In this document: piece after piece, positions 34,980 to 46,379 of the stretch
How the letters are laid out: every line of letters starts with the position of its first letter
How positions within the stretch are numbered: the stretch's first letter is position 1
Assembly (NCBI GenBank): GCA_014904985.1
Contig: MU129040.1
Location: 114,989-178,988, forward strand
Direction of reading: 5' to 3'
Length of the DNA: 64,000 nt
Source of the DNA: Hydnum rufescens UP504
Lineage: Eukaryota; Basidiomycota; Agaricomycetes; Cantharellales; Hydnaceae
Notes under the pieces: model-generated
What the model saw: the letters and a program-made list of their open reading frames with translations, nothing else
Told to the model about the DNA's origin: nothing
Databases searched by the model: none
Translations under genes and position numbers: made by a program

Positions 34980-37349
34980 GGCTTCTAAGAATCTCACCCA
35001 GCTTCCACTTAACAGCACCATGACGCCAAAGATGCTGCTGGCAACGGCTTCACCGCGGCTCTGCCCACGATAGGGAAAGACTTGCATATCATGGAGGGTA
35101 ATCTCCAATGGGTCGTGTCATCATACACTCTTACGTCGGTCGGTTTTTCCATTCCCTTATCGTATGATTTTTGCTATTCGTCAACTTTATTACCACGGCA
35201 CTATTTCAGGGATGTTTTCTTTTGCTGTTCGGAAGACTTGCAGATATCTACGGTCGCCGGGTTGTCTTCCTTATCGGAATAGCCTGGTTCATCTTCTTTA
35301 CCATAGATGCGGCTTCGTCCACAACGAAATATCGATGGACGTGATGCGTGCATTTCAAGGGCTAGGTCCAGCAGCCTCCATTCCAGTAGCGCTTGGGATT
35401 CTGGCCCAGAGTTTCGAATGCGGGAGCACGATCCGTACTATTGCATTTGCAACATTCTCGAGTGGGGCGCCTATTGGTGGAGCGTTCGGTGGTACGATGG
35501 GTGGTGCTCTGACCCAACTAACCAAGTATGCGTATTTTCTTTACTTCGGTTTTCATTTAGGTACGCTTTCGCTCATGCAGGCAGCATGTCGCTTTCATCA
35601 GGTTATCCTGGCGTTCTGCGTTTCTCTTGAATGCCGGCCCTGGCGCTCTGACTTTTGTCATTGGGCTGTTGGCTATAGATCCGGATAGACATCACCTCGA
35701 TCCTAATCTGGACCGAAGAGTGGATTGGATCGGGGCGGCTCTAATTACATCTGGCCTCGTCTTGTTTACCTTTGCGATTGGAGATGGAGAGACTGCCGTG
35801 CGCGGTTGGAGAACCGGATGTGAGCACACGGTTTCTTTTCTCCAGTCCAGAGGTAGATTGCAAATCGCTGACCCATATATAGATATCATTGCCACCCTGA
35901 TTGTATCACTTGTCCTGATAGCGGTGTTCATTTATTGGGGATGGGTGCTCGACCAGGAGGCAGCCCTTCCTTCGGGCCAAAGCCGACGAGCACAACCATT
36001 AGTCAGTTTGAAGCTGTTCGTACGTGCTAATGGGCGACTCGCTGTCATGCAGACGATGGCTTTCTTTATATGGGCTGGGTTTTGCAGTTGGATGTTCTAT
36101 GCGCAGGCGGGTTCTCCCCTACTTGTCTCCCCACTATCTAATGCTGATGTTATTTGCGTGACTGAATAGCTCTAGTATGTTCTATCCAAGAGAGACTCTT
36201 TATGGCCATAATCTCATTGATTCATGGTTTTAGTTACCAAAACTACCTAGGTCTCACGCCCGTGAGTACGGTTGGTTCCCATCCATTATGCGTACCCTTT
36301 CGATAATGATACGACGCAGATCCTTTCCATGCTCCGGATGTTGCCTATGTCCGTGACGGGGGTGTTTTGTAACGTCGTAGGCATGCCTCCAGTGACTTGC
36401 CGAACCTGGGCATCCTGACTGTATTATGTTCTGATGTGTGTTGGATCTGCGTTTTCAGTCGCGTTGGCAGTCGCGCATGTACAGGGAATCATCCTTGTGG
36501 CCCTCGGGTGTATTATGACGGGCCTCGCACCCCTTTTGTTCGCCCTGATCAAAGTTAATGCGCCTTATTGGCTTTCGGGTTCCCATCCGCGATCTTGTCG
36601 GTAGTTGGTGCTGATTTGTAAGTTAAATAATCCTCTACTCTTGTATCTGAGTGTATCCAATGACTCGATCGCGTAGTATTTTCGCCAGTGGCTCCATATA
36701 TGTGGCGAAGGTGTCCTTACCACATGAGCAGAGTCTGGCTGCGGGGCTGTTCAATACGTTGATGCAGGTAGACGATTTTCTCTGACCTGCATTTGCCATA
36801 ATGTGATCAAAGTAAATCCGGGCCTGACTTTTAGTTCTGCTAGGTTGGTGCCTCGCTCGGCCTTGCACTCTCCTCCATTGTCCTCGATAAAACCATTAGG
36901 AAGGAAACACGTCGATTGAATGCATCCCAGCCAGCAGTGAGTCCTCAGCTGACGGCGAAAGCTGGTCTTCTTGCGGGATATCGGGCTGTACAGTGGCTGA
37001 ATTTTGGGTTTGTTATGTTTGGTGCGTTCCAGATAGCCCCTAAAGGTCTTAAGGTGATCGAGAAAGCTGATTAGCAAACCGACATTTTCTTCCCTTAGGC
37101 CTTGTACTGGCTTTGGTGTTCTTGAGGGATATCGGCGTGATTGCACGCAAACTGCGTCCACCAGTTCATCCCCAAGGAAGACCGAAGTTGATCGAACCCG
37201 ACGAGAAGGTTGTCGACCCCACGCCAGTTGAGCAGAGCCCGATTTATGTGGAAGACATCGAAACTCTTGGATTTGAAAACCCTGCTCCCCACTCGGATGT
37301 CGGTGTGGCTACAAGGGAACCAAGCGAAGGTCAGACCAGGACCTCCTAG
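34980..37349 (+). CDS. MFS transporter, DHA2-like (14-TM drug:H+ antiporter type)
   Basis: Successive exons read AALPTIGKDLHIMEGNLQWVV (35040 on), LFGRLADIYGRRVVFLIGIAW (about 35235-35290, with the motif-A-like GRLADxxGRR), MRAFQGLGPAASIPVALGILA, SSGAPIGGAFGGTMGGALTQ, GPGALTFVIGLLAI and DWIGAALITSGLVLFTFAIGDG. Further hydrophobic helices continue to 36168, with YQNYLGLTP near 36240. The end is a cytoplasmic tail (RDIGVIARKLRPPVHPQGRP ... EGQTRTS, stop 37347-37349). This is the order of membrane segments in fungal DHA2 multidrug or aminotriazole-resistance type exporters. The stretch 36170-37090 has several broken frames, so helices 9-14 cannot be chained cleanly. Start codon unresolved. Confidence 0.75.
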
Positions 37350-38769
37350 AATCTACGTGCGTTAAGAATGTGTAGACACTGGGATGATGAACGGATGAGG
37401 TCAGGGTATTTATGACATACTCAGCTTTGCAGGGTGCATGCGAGGGCATTGCATGTTGCGTTCGGCAGGGACAGTGAGACGTCCCAGTTTCTTTTTCCTG
37501 CGTCATCCCGTTAGGGCTCGTCTAGCCCACCATGTCCAATCTCTGGGTCATCACCTATATAGTCTTACTGTCGTTTTCATGATCCGAGTCGCCGCCGGAT
37601 TTCGCCGCATACGTAAATGGCCGCCAATCTTGTGACCCCGATTTCTCCATGACAAGAGAAACTAGACACTCAAGATTCAGTGTGAGACCTCATATAATAT
37701 ATCTCCAGGTCATGTCGAGGCCAGAATTACAGTTTTTCAATTTTTAGAGATTTTAATTTTCAAACAGTATTTCCCTATTTATGCGCCCAGTTTTGGCCTG
37801 ATGGATACCATTTTTAAATATGTTATTAGGCTCATGGATATCCACCTAATGTCGAAGCCCAATTTTTAAAATTCCCATTTTGAGAATTTTCATATAGCAA
37901 AGTGTACTAAGAGTTGAATCCCAAGTGAAATTTCACAAAATGCTCCTACTCCTCCACAAATTGGCACATGTGTTCACCAACATATATTGAAAATTGTCTC
38001 ATGAGGATTAGTTGATTGCTCCAAAAATGCGAGCTCAAATTATGGCTTAGTGAATGTAGTGGATTTCCAACCAAAAAACTTGTAGACCAATTCATCCAGG
38101 GCACCCGGTCCATTGCCCATTGGAGATATACCTCAAATTGCTTCCTGTAGCACATTCTGTGCATTACAACACCAAAATTCACTAAGGGTATACTTTATAT
38201 CCATCTGATGGTTCAGTGACTCAGATCCAATACCTGTCTTTTCAGTTCCGTCTGCCATGCCCCATCTGGTCAAAAAGTTGGGTAAGAACTTGCTGGGTAG
38301 GAAGCACACTGTTACTGGGACTCCTAGGATGGATTCTCCCCTGGAAGAAATCCAGGTCCTTGAGACAGAAGCAAAGCCCCAATGAAAAAGGTGAAGTCCA
38401 CTCAAAGAAATATTCATCTACTAATAGTCTGAGGCAGGTTCAGCTATGATTATGTGAGGAGAGTGGCAGTGACCCACCTAATGCACCTCAAAAAGGTACC
38501 TCTTAGGTGGGTTCCGGTTGCATTTGCCTTTGACCTAAGAGGTGGTTTTTATATAGGCATGTCTAGGCAGTGTCTAAAGGTGTTCAAAAGATGAAACTTT
38601 TCTAAGTCCCTATAATAGGCGTGCCTATCTGTGCACACCACAGGCACCACTCCCAGGCTTTTTAACTATTTGATAGGGATTCTGGGGTTGATTTGGGCAT
38701 GCCTAAATCAGTTGTGTCTAATGATGTCTAGAGCTTAATTATTGACTTTGAATTGAAGAGGCCTATCCA
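37350..38769. other. Transition region, no gene
   Basis: Base composition turns AT-rich and CpG becomes scarce from about 37640. Short frames only (38216-38449 plus, 38133-38417 minus); none recognised. Confidence 0.5.
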
Positions 38770-39037
38770 GCAGGCTGGTCAGACACTCTTAGGGGCCTTA
38801 AAAGGTATGTCATTTTGATATCTGTATAGTGCCTGATAGGCTTGTATTATGTTTGATATCAAAAAGTGATCAAAAGAGTATTTGATAGCAAAAGAGTTGG
38901 GTTTTGAGCTCAATTTGAGATCAATTTTGTAACTTGTAGAATCCTGCAATGCTTTACTGTACATGTAGTGCGGACAAGACATTTTATTATGCAAAACATT
39001 TACATGGTTAAAGGAAGTATCATTCTGAGTCCAAATC
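38770..39037 (+). repeat. Left terminal inverted repeat, 268 bp
   Basis: Starts GCAGGCTGGTCAGACACTC and ends ...CTGAGTCCAAATC. It is the reverse complement of 43569-43837, nearly base for base. The only difference I noted is T for C in the GGGGCCTTAAAAGG stretch. Confidence 0.92.
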
Positions 39038-39691
39038 TTGTTCTACAATTACTTGGTCCACTGCTGCTATCTAACTGGCTTCCTGCAGCTCAAAGCAGGA
39101 GTAGCTGTAAGATTTTTCCAGGAAATTGGTGTAAGAATTGATGTCAAGGCCAGGAGCTTCATGGGATAGCATCACACAGGAAGTAAGTGCTGCTATGGAT
39201 ATATTTGTCAGCCTTGGAGGGTAACTGGAGCAGGATCAAATTCAAATTATGAGTGGAGGCAGATGGACATATTTGGGTGGGGGTATCAGGACAGGTCCCG
39301 GCAAGCCCAGGAAGGTTGAATGGGTCAGCAGGCTGTACGGGCTTATTGGGGATAATTATGATCATTATTTTTCCTTATTATTAGTTTCTCAGTTCATGGG
39401 GGGGGCCACTCATGGGCTATTAAGTATTATTATTATTATTATTGACTAGTATATACACCTTTGTACTCACGCAGGTCTTCACTTGGCTACTCATGCTTTG
39501 TTTTCACAGGGGTATTCGGGTGTGGGACTTCATGTGGGTGCAGGCACTCAAGCTGCATGTGGTACCTTTTTTGTTCCTCAGGTGCTCTTTGGGTGTTTGG
39601 TCGGTGTCCCATTTGGGCATTCGGTTGGTATTTCGTTTGGGCTGCATTGTTGCAGGGTTCAAGTGTATCAGGCTGTGTTGGACGTCACAAT
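39038..39691. other. Left arm between terminal repeat and array
   Basis: Unique AT-rich sequence with TTATTATTATT runs near 39425-39444. No coding signal. Confidence 0.5.
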
Positions 39692-41061
39692 CTGGAATTA
39701 ATGATATAAGTTTAGTTTAAGTGGCACAAAAGGAGCAGCTCTTGCTGCTCCTTTTGTGCCACGGTATACATTATAATAATAATAAAAACTTACCTCATGG
39801 TACCATGCACCCGCTGCAGCAGGTGCGTGGTACCTCCTTTGTTCCTTGGGTGCTCATGCAGGTCTTTCGTCGGTGTTTCGTTTGGGCATTCGTTTGGGCT
39901 GCATTTGTTTGGGGTTTGCATGGTATCAGGGTGTGTTGGACATCACAATCTGGAATTAATAATATAAAGTTAGTTTAAAACTTAAAAGCAGTGCAAAAGG
40001 AGCAGCTCTTGCTGCTCCTTTTGCACTGCGGTATACGTTAATAAAAAATAACTTACCCCATGGTACCACGCACCTGCTGCAGCGGGTGCGTGGTACCTGT
40101 TTGTTCCTCGCGTGCTCATACAGGTGTTTGGTCGGTGTCTCGTTTGGGCGTTCAGTTGGTAGCAGGTGCATTGGACATTGCCATCTGGAATTAATACTAA
40201 AATGTTAGTTTGAGATGTAAAAGCAGTGCAAAAGGAGCAGCTCTTGCTGCTCCTTTTGGGCTGTGGTATACAGTATAATTAAAAAAAACTCACCTGATGG
40301 TACCATGCACCTGCTGCAGCGGGCGCGCGGTACCTTTGTTGTTCCTCGGTTGCTTGTGCAGGTGTTTGGTTTGGGTGTTTGATTGGTATCGGGGTGTGTT
40401 GGACGTTGTAATCTGGAATTAATAATAAAATGTTAGTTTAAAACTTAAAGGCAGCACAAAAGAAGCAGCTCTTGCTGCTCCCTTTGCGCCACGGTATACA
40501 TTATAATACAAAATAACTTACCTCATGGTACCACGCACCCGCCAAAGTGGGTACGTGGCACTGTGTTTCTCTTGGTCGCGAGGTGTCCAGCGAGTGGGGT
40601 TTGGGGGCCATTCATTTGGGGATTTGGGGTGGTGTGGTTGCACGAGTCATCTGGAATATATAATATACATTAGTTAAGTTAACAAGAGCACAAAAAGAGG
40701 AGTGCTATGGCGCTCCTCTTTTTGTGTTATTGCATGGCAAGGGACTTACGATATAGTACCACACACCTGCAGCGGCAGGTGTGGTACTGCATATTGTCGC
40801 GTACTGCGACGTGTGGCAGTGTGTCAGTGCTGGCATTCACACTGTTGGCTGTGTGGGCTTTCATTGCCGGTTTCTGTGTGCTATTCGTTCGGGTAGTGAG
40901 TAAGAATCTAGAAAAGCTAGAATAAAAAAGGTTCAGTTAGTTATGAATCAAGACCAGCGCAAAAAGAGCAGCTTTTGCTGCTCTTTTTGCACCATTGTAG
41001 CTACTACGAAAACGAACTCACCTAGCGACCACACACCCGCAATGGTGGGTGTGTGGTCGTC
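39692..41061 (-). repeat. Left array: six exon/hairpin-intron units
   Basis: Read on the minus strand, each unit has a 30-36-bp palindrome (GGTACCACGCACC type, or ACCACACACCCGC in the inner units). Four to eight bases later comes a splice donor GTAAGT, GTGAGT or similar. A perfect hairpin around AAAAGGAGCAG/CTGCTCCTTTT with a 6-base loop follows, then a CTAAC-type branch point and a YYAG acceptor. Predicted introns: 39793-39692 (102 nt), 40056-39950 (107), 40293-40185 (109), 40521-40413 (109), 40749-40651 (99), 41021-40916 (106). Hairpins: 39721-39762, 39988-40029, 40223-40264, 40451-40492, 40687-40728, about 40957-40996. The exons are not in a common open frame. Confidence 0.85.
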
Positions 41062-41261
41062 TGTTTCCTTGTTGGGTGGTGGTGTTTGCGTAAAAGAGCG
41101 CAACTCAACACCGGCAATTGCTGGCATCCAAAAAGTGCCCCAGTGCCTGGCACCATGAGTGCCGTATAAATTAGTAGCAAGTAATAGGTGTATAATAAAT
41201 AATAAACAATAAATACTTGCCCAATAAGATCAAGAAGATCAAGACAATCAGTCCAATAAGG

Positions 41262-41580
41262 CATGATATGCTACATTGCAAAGTGGATTGGGCGATTTCT
41301 ACTGTTCAGAATTGGCCAAAATTTAAATATATTGCTGGCATATATGTATCCTATGTGGGTGATTAATTATTTCGGATGCTCTCTCCATTTTTCAATTTTT
41401 CACACCTTCAATTCCCTATTTAGGGAATTGAAAGCATGAAACATTGAAAAATGGAGAGAGCATCTGAAATAATTAATCGCCCATGTAGGATACATATATG
41501 CCAGCAATATATTTAAATTTGGGCCAATTCTGAACAGTAGAAATCGCCCAATCCACTTTGCAATGTAGCATATCATGCCT
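41262..41580. repeat. Central palindrome of the mirror element
   Basis: Two arms of about 150 bp (GGCATGATATGCTACATTGC... and its reverse complement) meet around CAATTCCCTATTTAGGGAATTG at 41410-41431. The mirror symmetry continues outward with decreasing identity to at least 41030 and 41835. The arms hold TATTTAAATT/AATATATTTAAA stretches that could serve divergent promoters. Confidence 0.9.
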
Positions 41581-41787
41581 TATTGGACTCTGACTGATTG
41601 CCCTGATCTTCTTGGTCTTTTTGGGCAAGTATTTATTGTTTGTTATTCATTATACACCTATTTACTTGCTACTAATTCATATGGTACTCGTGGCACCAGG
41701 CACTTGGGTGCTTTTGGATACCGGCAATTGCTGGTGTTGAGTTGCGCTCTTTTACCCAAGCACCACCACCCAAACAAGGAAACAGAT

Positions 41788-43302
41788 GACCACACACCCA
41801 CCATTGCAGGTGTGTGGTCACTAGGTGAGTTTCCTTTCATAGTAGCTACAATGGCGCAAAAAGAGCAGCTAAAGCAGCTCTTTTTGCACTGCTTTGAGTC
41901 TTTTTTACTAACATATTTTTTATTACTTTAGATCATGGCTTGCTCCAAGGCAGCAGATGAAACTGGCCAAACGACGAAGGCCCAACTGGCCATGGCCCAG
42001 ACGGCCCCATACCAGCCAACATGAGAAAGAAAACTGCAAAAATGCGACCAATGCGACCAATGAGTGCCACATGATGCCTGAACCACACACCCGCTGTAGT
42101 GGGTGTGTGGTTCTCTATATGAGGTGAGGCCCCCCCCCAATATATCCAACTGCACAAAAAGAGCAGCGAAAGCTGCTCTTTTTGTGCTGGTTTTAATTTT
42201 TAACTAACATTCTTTTACTCTATATCATGAATGTGAAAGCTCGCCCAACGAATATCCAGGGATATGCTAAATGACCCCCCCCCCTTTCTCGTACACCATG
42301 ACCACAAAAACTGCAATCACAAACAGACAACACGCCCTGTGAGTGGGCGCATGAACCACACACCCACCGTAGCGGGTATGTGGTTCTCTATATGAGATGA
42401 GTCCCGCCCCTACCCCCCAATATACAACCACACAAAAAGGAGCAGTGAAAGCTGCTCTTTTTGTGCCGGTTTTAATTTCTAACTAACAATTAATTTTTCT
42501 AGGTTTTTCGCCTCATCTATGACCAACAAGATGAAGAACCCCCCAACAAGGACGAATGGAACAGATGCCCGCCGAACGAAGACCTGACAAATGAACCCAG
42601 AGCCCCCTGAAGCCCACAACATGAACATGTGCCAAGGGTTGCACGCACAACGAAAACCGCATGGGCGAAGGACCACCCGCCAGATGAAGATACGAAAGGA
42701 CGTGGAGCCAATGAGCAGCCCCAGTAACCATGCACCCGCCCTGGCGGGTGTGTGGTAGTATTTGAGGTGAGGTACATACAGCTGCGCAAAAAGAGCAGCA
42801 AAAGCTGCTCTTTTTGCACTGGTTGTGATTTTCAACTAACTTGTATCTTTTATTCTATTTCAGGAAGGTGAAAACCTGCCCAATGACAACCCGGGGATAC
42901 ACCAAACGATAACCTGGCCCACACAGTGAATGCGCAGGAACAACAACCCACGGGATGGACAAAACGAGACCGCGGGAAGCCCATGCAGCACACACCCGCC
43001 CCAGTGGGTTGTAAGTATTCTCTATACCCTCATGCAAAAGGAGCAGCTGGGGCTACTCCTTTTGCGCAGCTTGTCTTTTTCTGTCTTTTTTCACTAATGT
43101 TTTGTTATCCTGATGCTCGACTTGAAACCCACGTGAACCACCAACTGAAGGTTGCCAAATGATCAACCGAATGAAATATGAAACCTGACTCAACACAACA
43201 CAACCTGCTGGGCGGAACAATGGGCTGCACCCGCTGCAGTGGGTGTAAGGTTTTTTCGATTGTAGTAGATAGAGCTGCAGCTCTGGCTGCTCTTTCTGTG
43301 CT
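41788..43302 (+). repeat. Right array: six exon/hairpin-intron units
   Basis: This is the mirror counterpart of the left array on the plus strand. Upstream palindromes are near 41788, 42082, 42352, 42725, 42989 and 43227. Intron hairpins (AAAAAGAGCAG...CTGCTCTTTTT) are near 41850, 42152, 42430, 42781, 43032 and 43268. Clear introns are 41825-41931 (GTGAGT ... ACTAAC ... TTTAG) and 42767-42863 (GTGAGG ... ACTAAC ... TTCAG). In the other units either donor or acceptor is degenerate. Units are more diverged from each other than the terminal repeats are. Confidence 0.8.
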
Positions 43303-43568
43303 ACTGTGGATGAGCTTGCTGGATGTATGTATACAATAATAAATAAATAAACAATAATAATAATAGTATTTAAATCAATGTTAGTAATAATATGCTATCC
43401 CATGATAGCATGGGTTTTTAGCCTATAATCTTATCACTGGGGCTAGGATTGACCTAAGGTCACCCTCTTGAAATTATTTGATATCAAAGGATTTTGATGC
43501 CTCTTAGGCTTTTGATTTGATGCAGTTTGACATACCTATTGAGGCCCCTCTAAGTGGCTGACCGAGGT
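43303..43568. other. Right arm between array and terminal repeat
   Basis: AT-rich with AATAATAAATAAATAAAC runs near 43335-43370. No gene. Confidence 0.5.
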
Positions 43569-43837
43569 GATTTGGACTCAGAATGATACTTCCTTTAACC
43601 ATGTAAATGTTTTGCATAATAAAATGTCTTGTCCGCACTACATGTACAGTAAAGCATTGCAGGATTCTACAAGTTACAAAATTGATCTCAAATTGAGCTC
43701 AAAACCCAACTCTTTTGCTATCAAATACTCTTTTGATCACTTTTTGATATCAAACATAATACAAGCCTATCAGGCACTATACAGATATCAAAATGACATA
43801 CCTTTTAGGGCCCCTAAGAGTGTCTGACCAGCCTGCT
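43569..43837 (-). repeat. Right terminal inverted repeat, 269 bp
   Basis: Inverted partner of 38770-39037. It ends GACCAGCCTGC at 43837, eleven bases before an unrelated open frame begins. Confidence 0.92.
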
Positions 43838-43847
43838 TCCTCCTGAC

Positions 43848-44717
43848 ATGCATGGCAGGCAGACAGCCTGTACTGCTGAACTCACTCGGATTTTTGAAGA
43901 ACAAAATGACACAGCAATTGAGCCAAAGTTTCCTTGGAGCACAATCCCGGTGTTCCTTATTCAACATCATTTATACATCTCTGGCTGGCTGTCGAAATCC
44001 GAGTTTCCTAGTGTACTTGGGTTGATCATATCCTCACTGTGGACAGAACATTGGACCAACTTGTGGAATTGGTTGTTTGCTGTGGAGGAGCACAAGTGCC
44101 TTGTAGTTAAATGGCTTGACATACCGGCCAATGAGGACATTTCAGATGATACTTGTCTCATCAGAGACAACAACAACTCAATGTTGTCTGTAGTGGACTG
44201 GCATGAGCATATCAGGAAACAAAAACCTGTTGCCTCTGGAAATGTTGGGACTTCAGGAGAACAGGCTAGGGAAGCGGGAAAATGATGGAAGACGAAAGAA
44301 GTACCTGGGGGTGGGTCAGGGAAGGGAAAGAGGAGGAAGGTGCTTTCAAATCTGATTATAGATGAGGATGAGAGTCCTGAGCCATTGGTTGGAGGTGAGA
44401 GCCCTGAGCCATTGGTGGGAGGTGAGAGCCTTGAGGATCACCAAGTTTCTGTGCCACTGGAACCCTTACAATCCACCATGTTTGCAAAGTTTGCACCAGG
44501 GACATTGTTCAACCCATCCCTGACCAACTACAACTTTGACTTTGATGAGCAGATTCACTTCGACATGAATGGTTTGAATCCTAACGGGGGGACAAATTTG
44601 CTTGACTTTGTCAACCCAGCCAGTCCTGCTGCCAACACACTTAATCTTGACTTCTCTCAATTCCCAGACCTTGATATGTCTGAAAATCAAGATTTGTTAT
44701 TGTGCCCAATGCTATAA
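43848..44717 (+). pseudogene. Unrecognised ORF with one in-frame TGA and acidic repeat
   Basis: One frame of 290 codons is interrupted once, by TGA at 44283-44285. The first part (MHGRQTACTAELTRIFEEQN...) is Trp-rich (EHWTNLWNWLF). After the stop comes a basic patch GKGKRRK, then two copies of ESPEPLVGG and an acidic, Asn/Phe-rich end (FDMNGLNPNG, FSQFPDLDMSEN). A basic nuclear-targeting-like patch followed by an acidic region suggests a regulatory or transposon-encoded protein, but no domain is recognised. It lies directly between the mirror element and a second hairpin-intron array. Confidence 0.45.
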
Positions 44718-44841
44718 TATTTTCCAGTACATATTTCATTAATAGATTTCTCTGGCAGTTGCTGACATTGAGTTGTGCTCTCCTTGCAACTACATACCCT
44801 GAACCAACCAAACAGGGAGCCACCTAGAAAGGCAGGTACAG

Positions 44842-45554
44842 ATGACCACACCCATTGATGTGGGAGTGTGGTCATATGAGGTAAGTTTTTTTTTGGATTG
44901 TAGTAGATACAACAGCGCAAATAGAGCAGTGAAAGCTGCACTTTTTGTGCTGCTTTGAATATCATTACTAATGTTGTTCTTTTATTATTTTAGATCCTGG
45001 CCTGGTTCGGAGACCCAAACGAAAACCTGAGGGCCCCATGTTAGGGTCCAAATGACGAAGTGCTAACTGAAAACATGCCAAATGGAAAGTGCAACAAATG
45101 ACATACATGAAGCCACAGAGAAAAATAGGCAGCCACACACCTGCTGCAGTGGGTGTGTGGCAATATAAGGTATGTATTTTTTTTAATAGCTATGAATGCA
45201 CAAAAAGAGCAGCAGTCACTGCTCTTTTTTGCACAAGTTTTAATCTTAACTAACCTATTTCCTATTTCCTATCCTAGGTCCAGATGTCCCATCCCAATGT
45301 GCAAAGTCACCTGGCTGTGAGCTCCAACCCATGGACCTGCCAGAATTGCAATGAAACCCAGCACCCAATTACACACAAGCACACAAACAAATGAAGGGCA
45401 ATGCACGCACACAGCCACAGAGTAAACGAGGGAGCTACACACCTGCCCCAATATAAGGTAAGTTTTTTTAATAGCTGCAAATGCACAAAAAGAGCTGCTG
45501 CTGCTGCTCTTTTTGCACAGGTTTTACTTTAACTAACAGATTATTTTCCATAAG
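44842..45554 (+). repeat. Second hairpin-intron array, three units
   Basis: These have the same unit design as in the mirror element. Palindrome 44842-44871 precedes an intron at 44881-44993 (113 nt). A palindrome near 45132-45161 precedes an intron at 45170-45277 (GTATGT ... CTAAC ... CCTAG, 108 nt). A half-palindrome near 45435 precedes an intron at 45458-45554 (97 nt). Hairpins lie at about 44913, 45196 and 45482-45519. The 100 bp before the first unit (from about 44755) resemble the innermost unit of the mirror element (41720-41830), so the array starts at the same point of the larger unit. Confidence 0.8.
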
Positions 45555-45593
45555 TGTCCCACCTGACATTGTGGAGTCAGGAATCAAACACGA

Positions 45594-45860
45594 GAACCCA
45601 CACAGCCACAAAGGCATGCAAACATACAAACTGGGCCCACACAAAGGGGCAAATGAAGGCCCACATGCCTGCTGTGGCAACATGAGAACCCACCCAGCCA
45701 CAAAGGCATGCAAACACACAAACTGGGGGCCTGCACAAAGGGCCAAATGAAGGCCTACACACCTGCTGCAGCAATGTGAGAACCCATGCAGCCATGAAGG
45801 CATGCAAATGCATGAACCAGGGCCCATGTGAAGGGGCAAATGAAGGCCTGCTGCAGCAGA
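45594..45860 (+). repeat. Minisatellite, about 92-bp unit, three copies
   Basis: Units contain AGAACCCACxCAGCCACAAAG, GGCATGCAAAC and GGGGCAAATGAAGGCC in fixed order. They follow directly on the last hairpin intron. Confidence 0.8.
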
Positions 45861-46139
45861 TGTGTGTGAATCCAAGGTGTTAGATCTTTAGCATAGGTGT
45901 AGGCCTACAGACTGTACTACTCCATATGTTTAATAATAATAAGCAAATAATCCTAATGCCTGATAACCCCAGATAGTCTGCTAAGTGTTGAGAAAGATGT
46001 CAATTTGACATCCAAAGATTGTCAATTGACATCAAAGAAAAAATAGGCCTGTTAGGATGACTAGATGAGGCATTTGTCCTGCCTATTAAGGCCTATCCAG
46101 TTGGCTGACTGAGGTGGATTGTTGTGTGATGGTCCAGAA
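45861..46139. other. No gene
   Basis: Short AT-rich stretch between the minisatellite and the chromovirus remnant. Confidence 0.5.
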
Positions 46140-46379
46140 GATGTGGAGTGCAGAATGCTGATGAGAGAGGACTGCCAGGAAGTCACTGGAAGGACCTTGG
46201 AAGACCCAGACACCCACAGAGGGCAACACTGATGATGATGACAAACTCTTGACACTGGAAAAAGAAGATGCCATCTTTGCAGCCTACTTCCCCAGCAAGT
46301 CTGAGCACTCCAAGATTGTCTGAGTGACAAGCACCCCCTCTGAGAGGCTGGCCAAAGCTGCCAAAGCCAGGGCAAATGA

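Larger units (their letters stand above)
38770..43837. mobile_element. Mirror-symmetric 5-kb element with hairpin-intron array
   Basis: The outer 268-bp ends are inverted copies of each other with about one mismatch noticed. The centre (41262-41580) is itself an inverted repeat, and between centre and ends each arm carries six repeated units in mirror order. No transposase frame is present, so if mobile it is non-autonomous, of a fold-back or TIR type. I found no clear target-site duplication at the outer ends. See the entries for the arms, centre and terminal repeats. Confidence 0.75.

Noticed and set aside
39721..40996. Intron hairpins as microRNA precursors
   Set aside because: Stems are only about 16-20 bp with 4-6-base loops, too short for a usual Dicer product. 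The long mirror arms remain a possible small-RNA source.
39721..45519. Hairpins as bacterial-type terminators or a CRISPR array
   Set aside because: The context is eukaryotic. Units are 230-300 bp with diverged spacers that themselves repeat, there is no T-run rule, and there are no cas genes. The splice signals explain the layout better.
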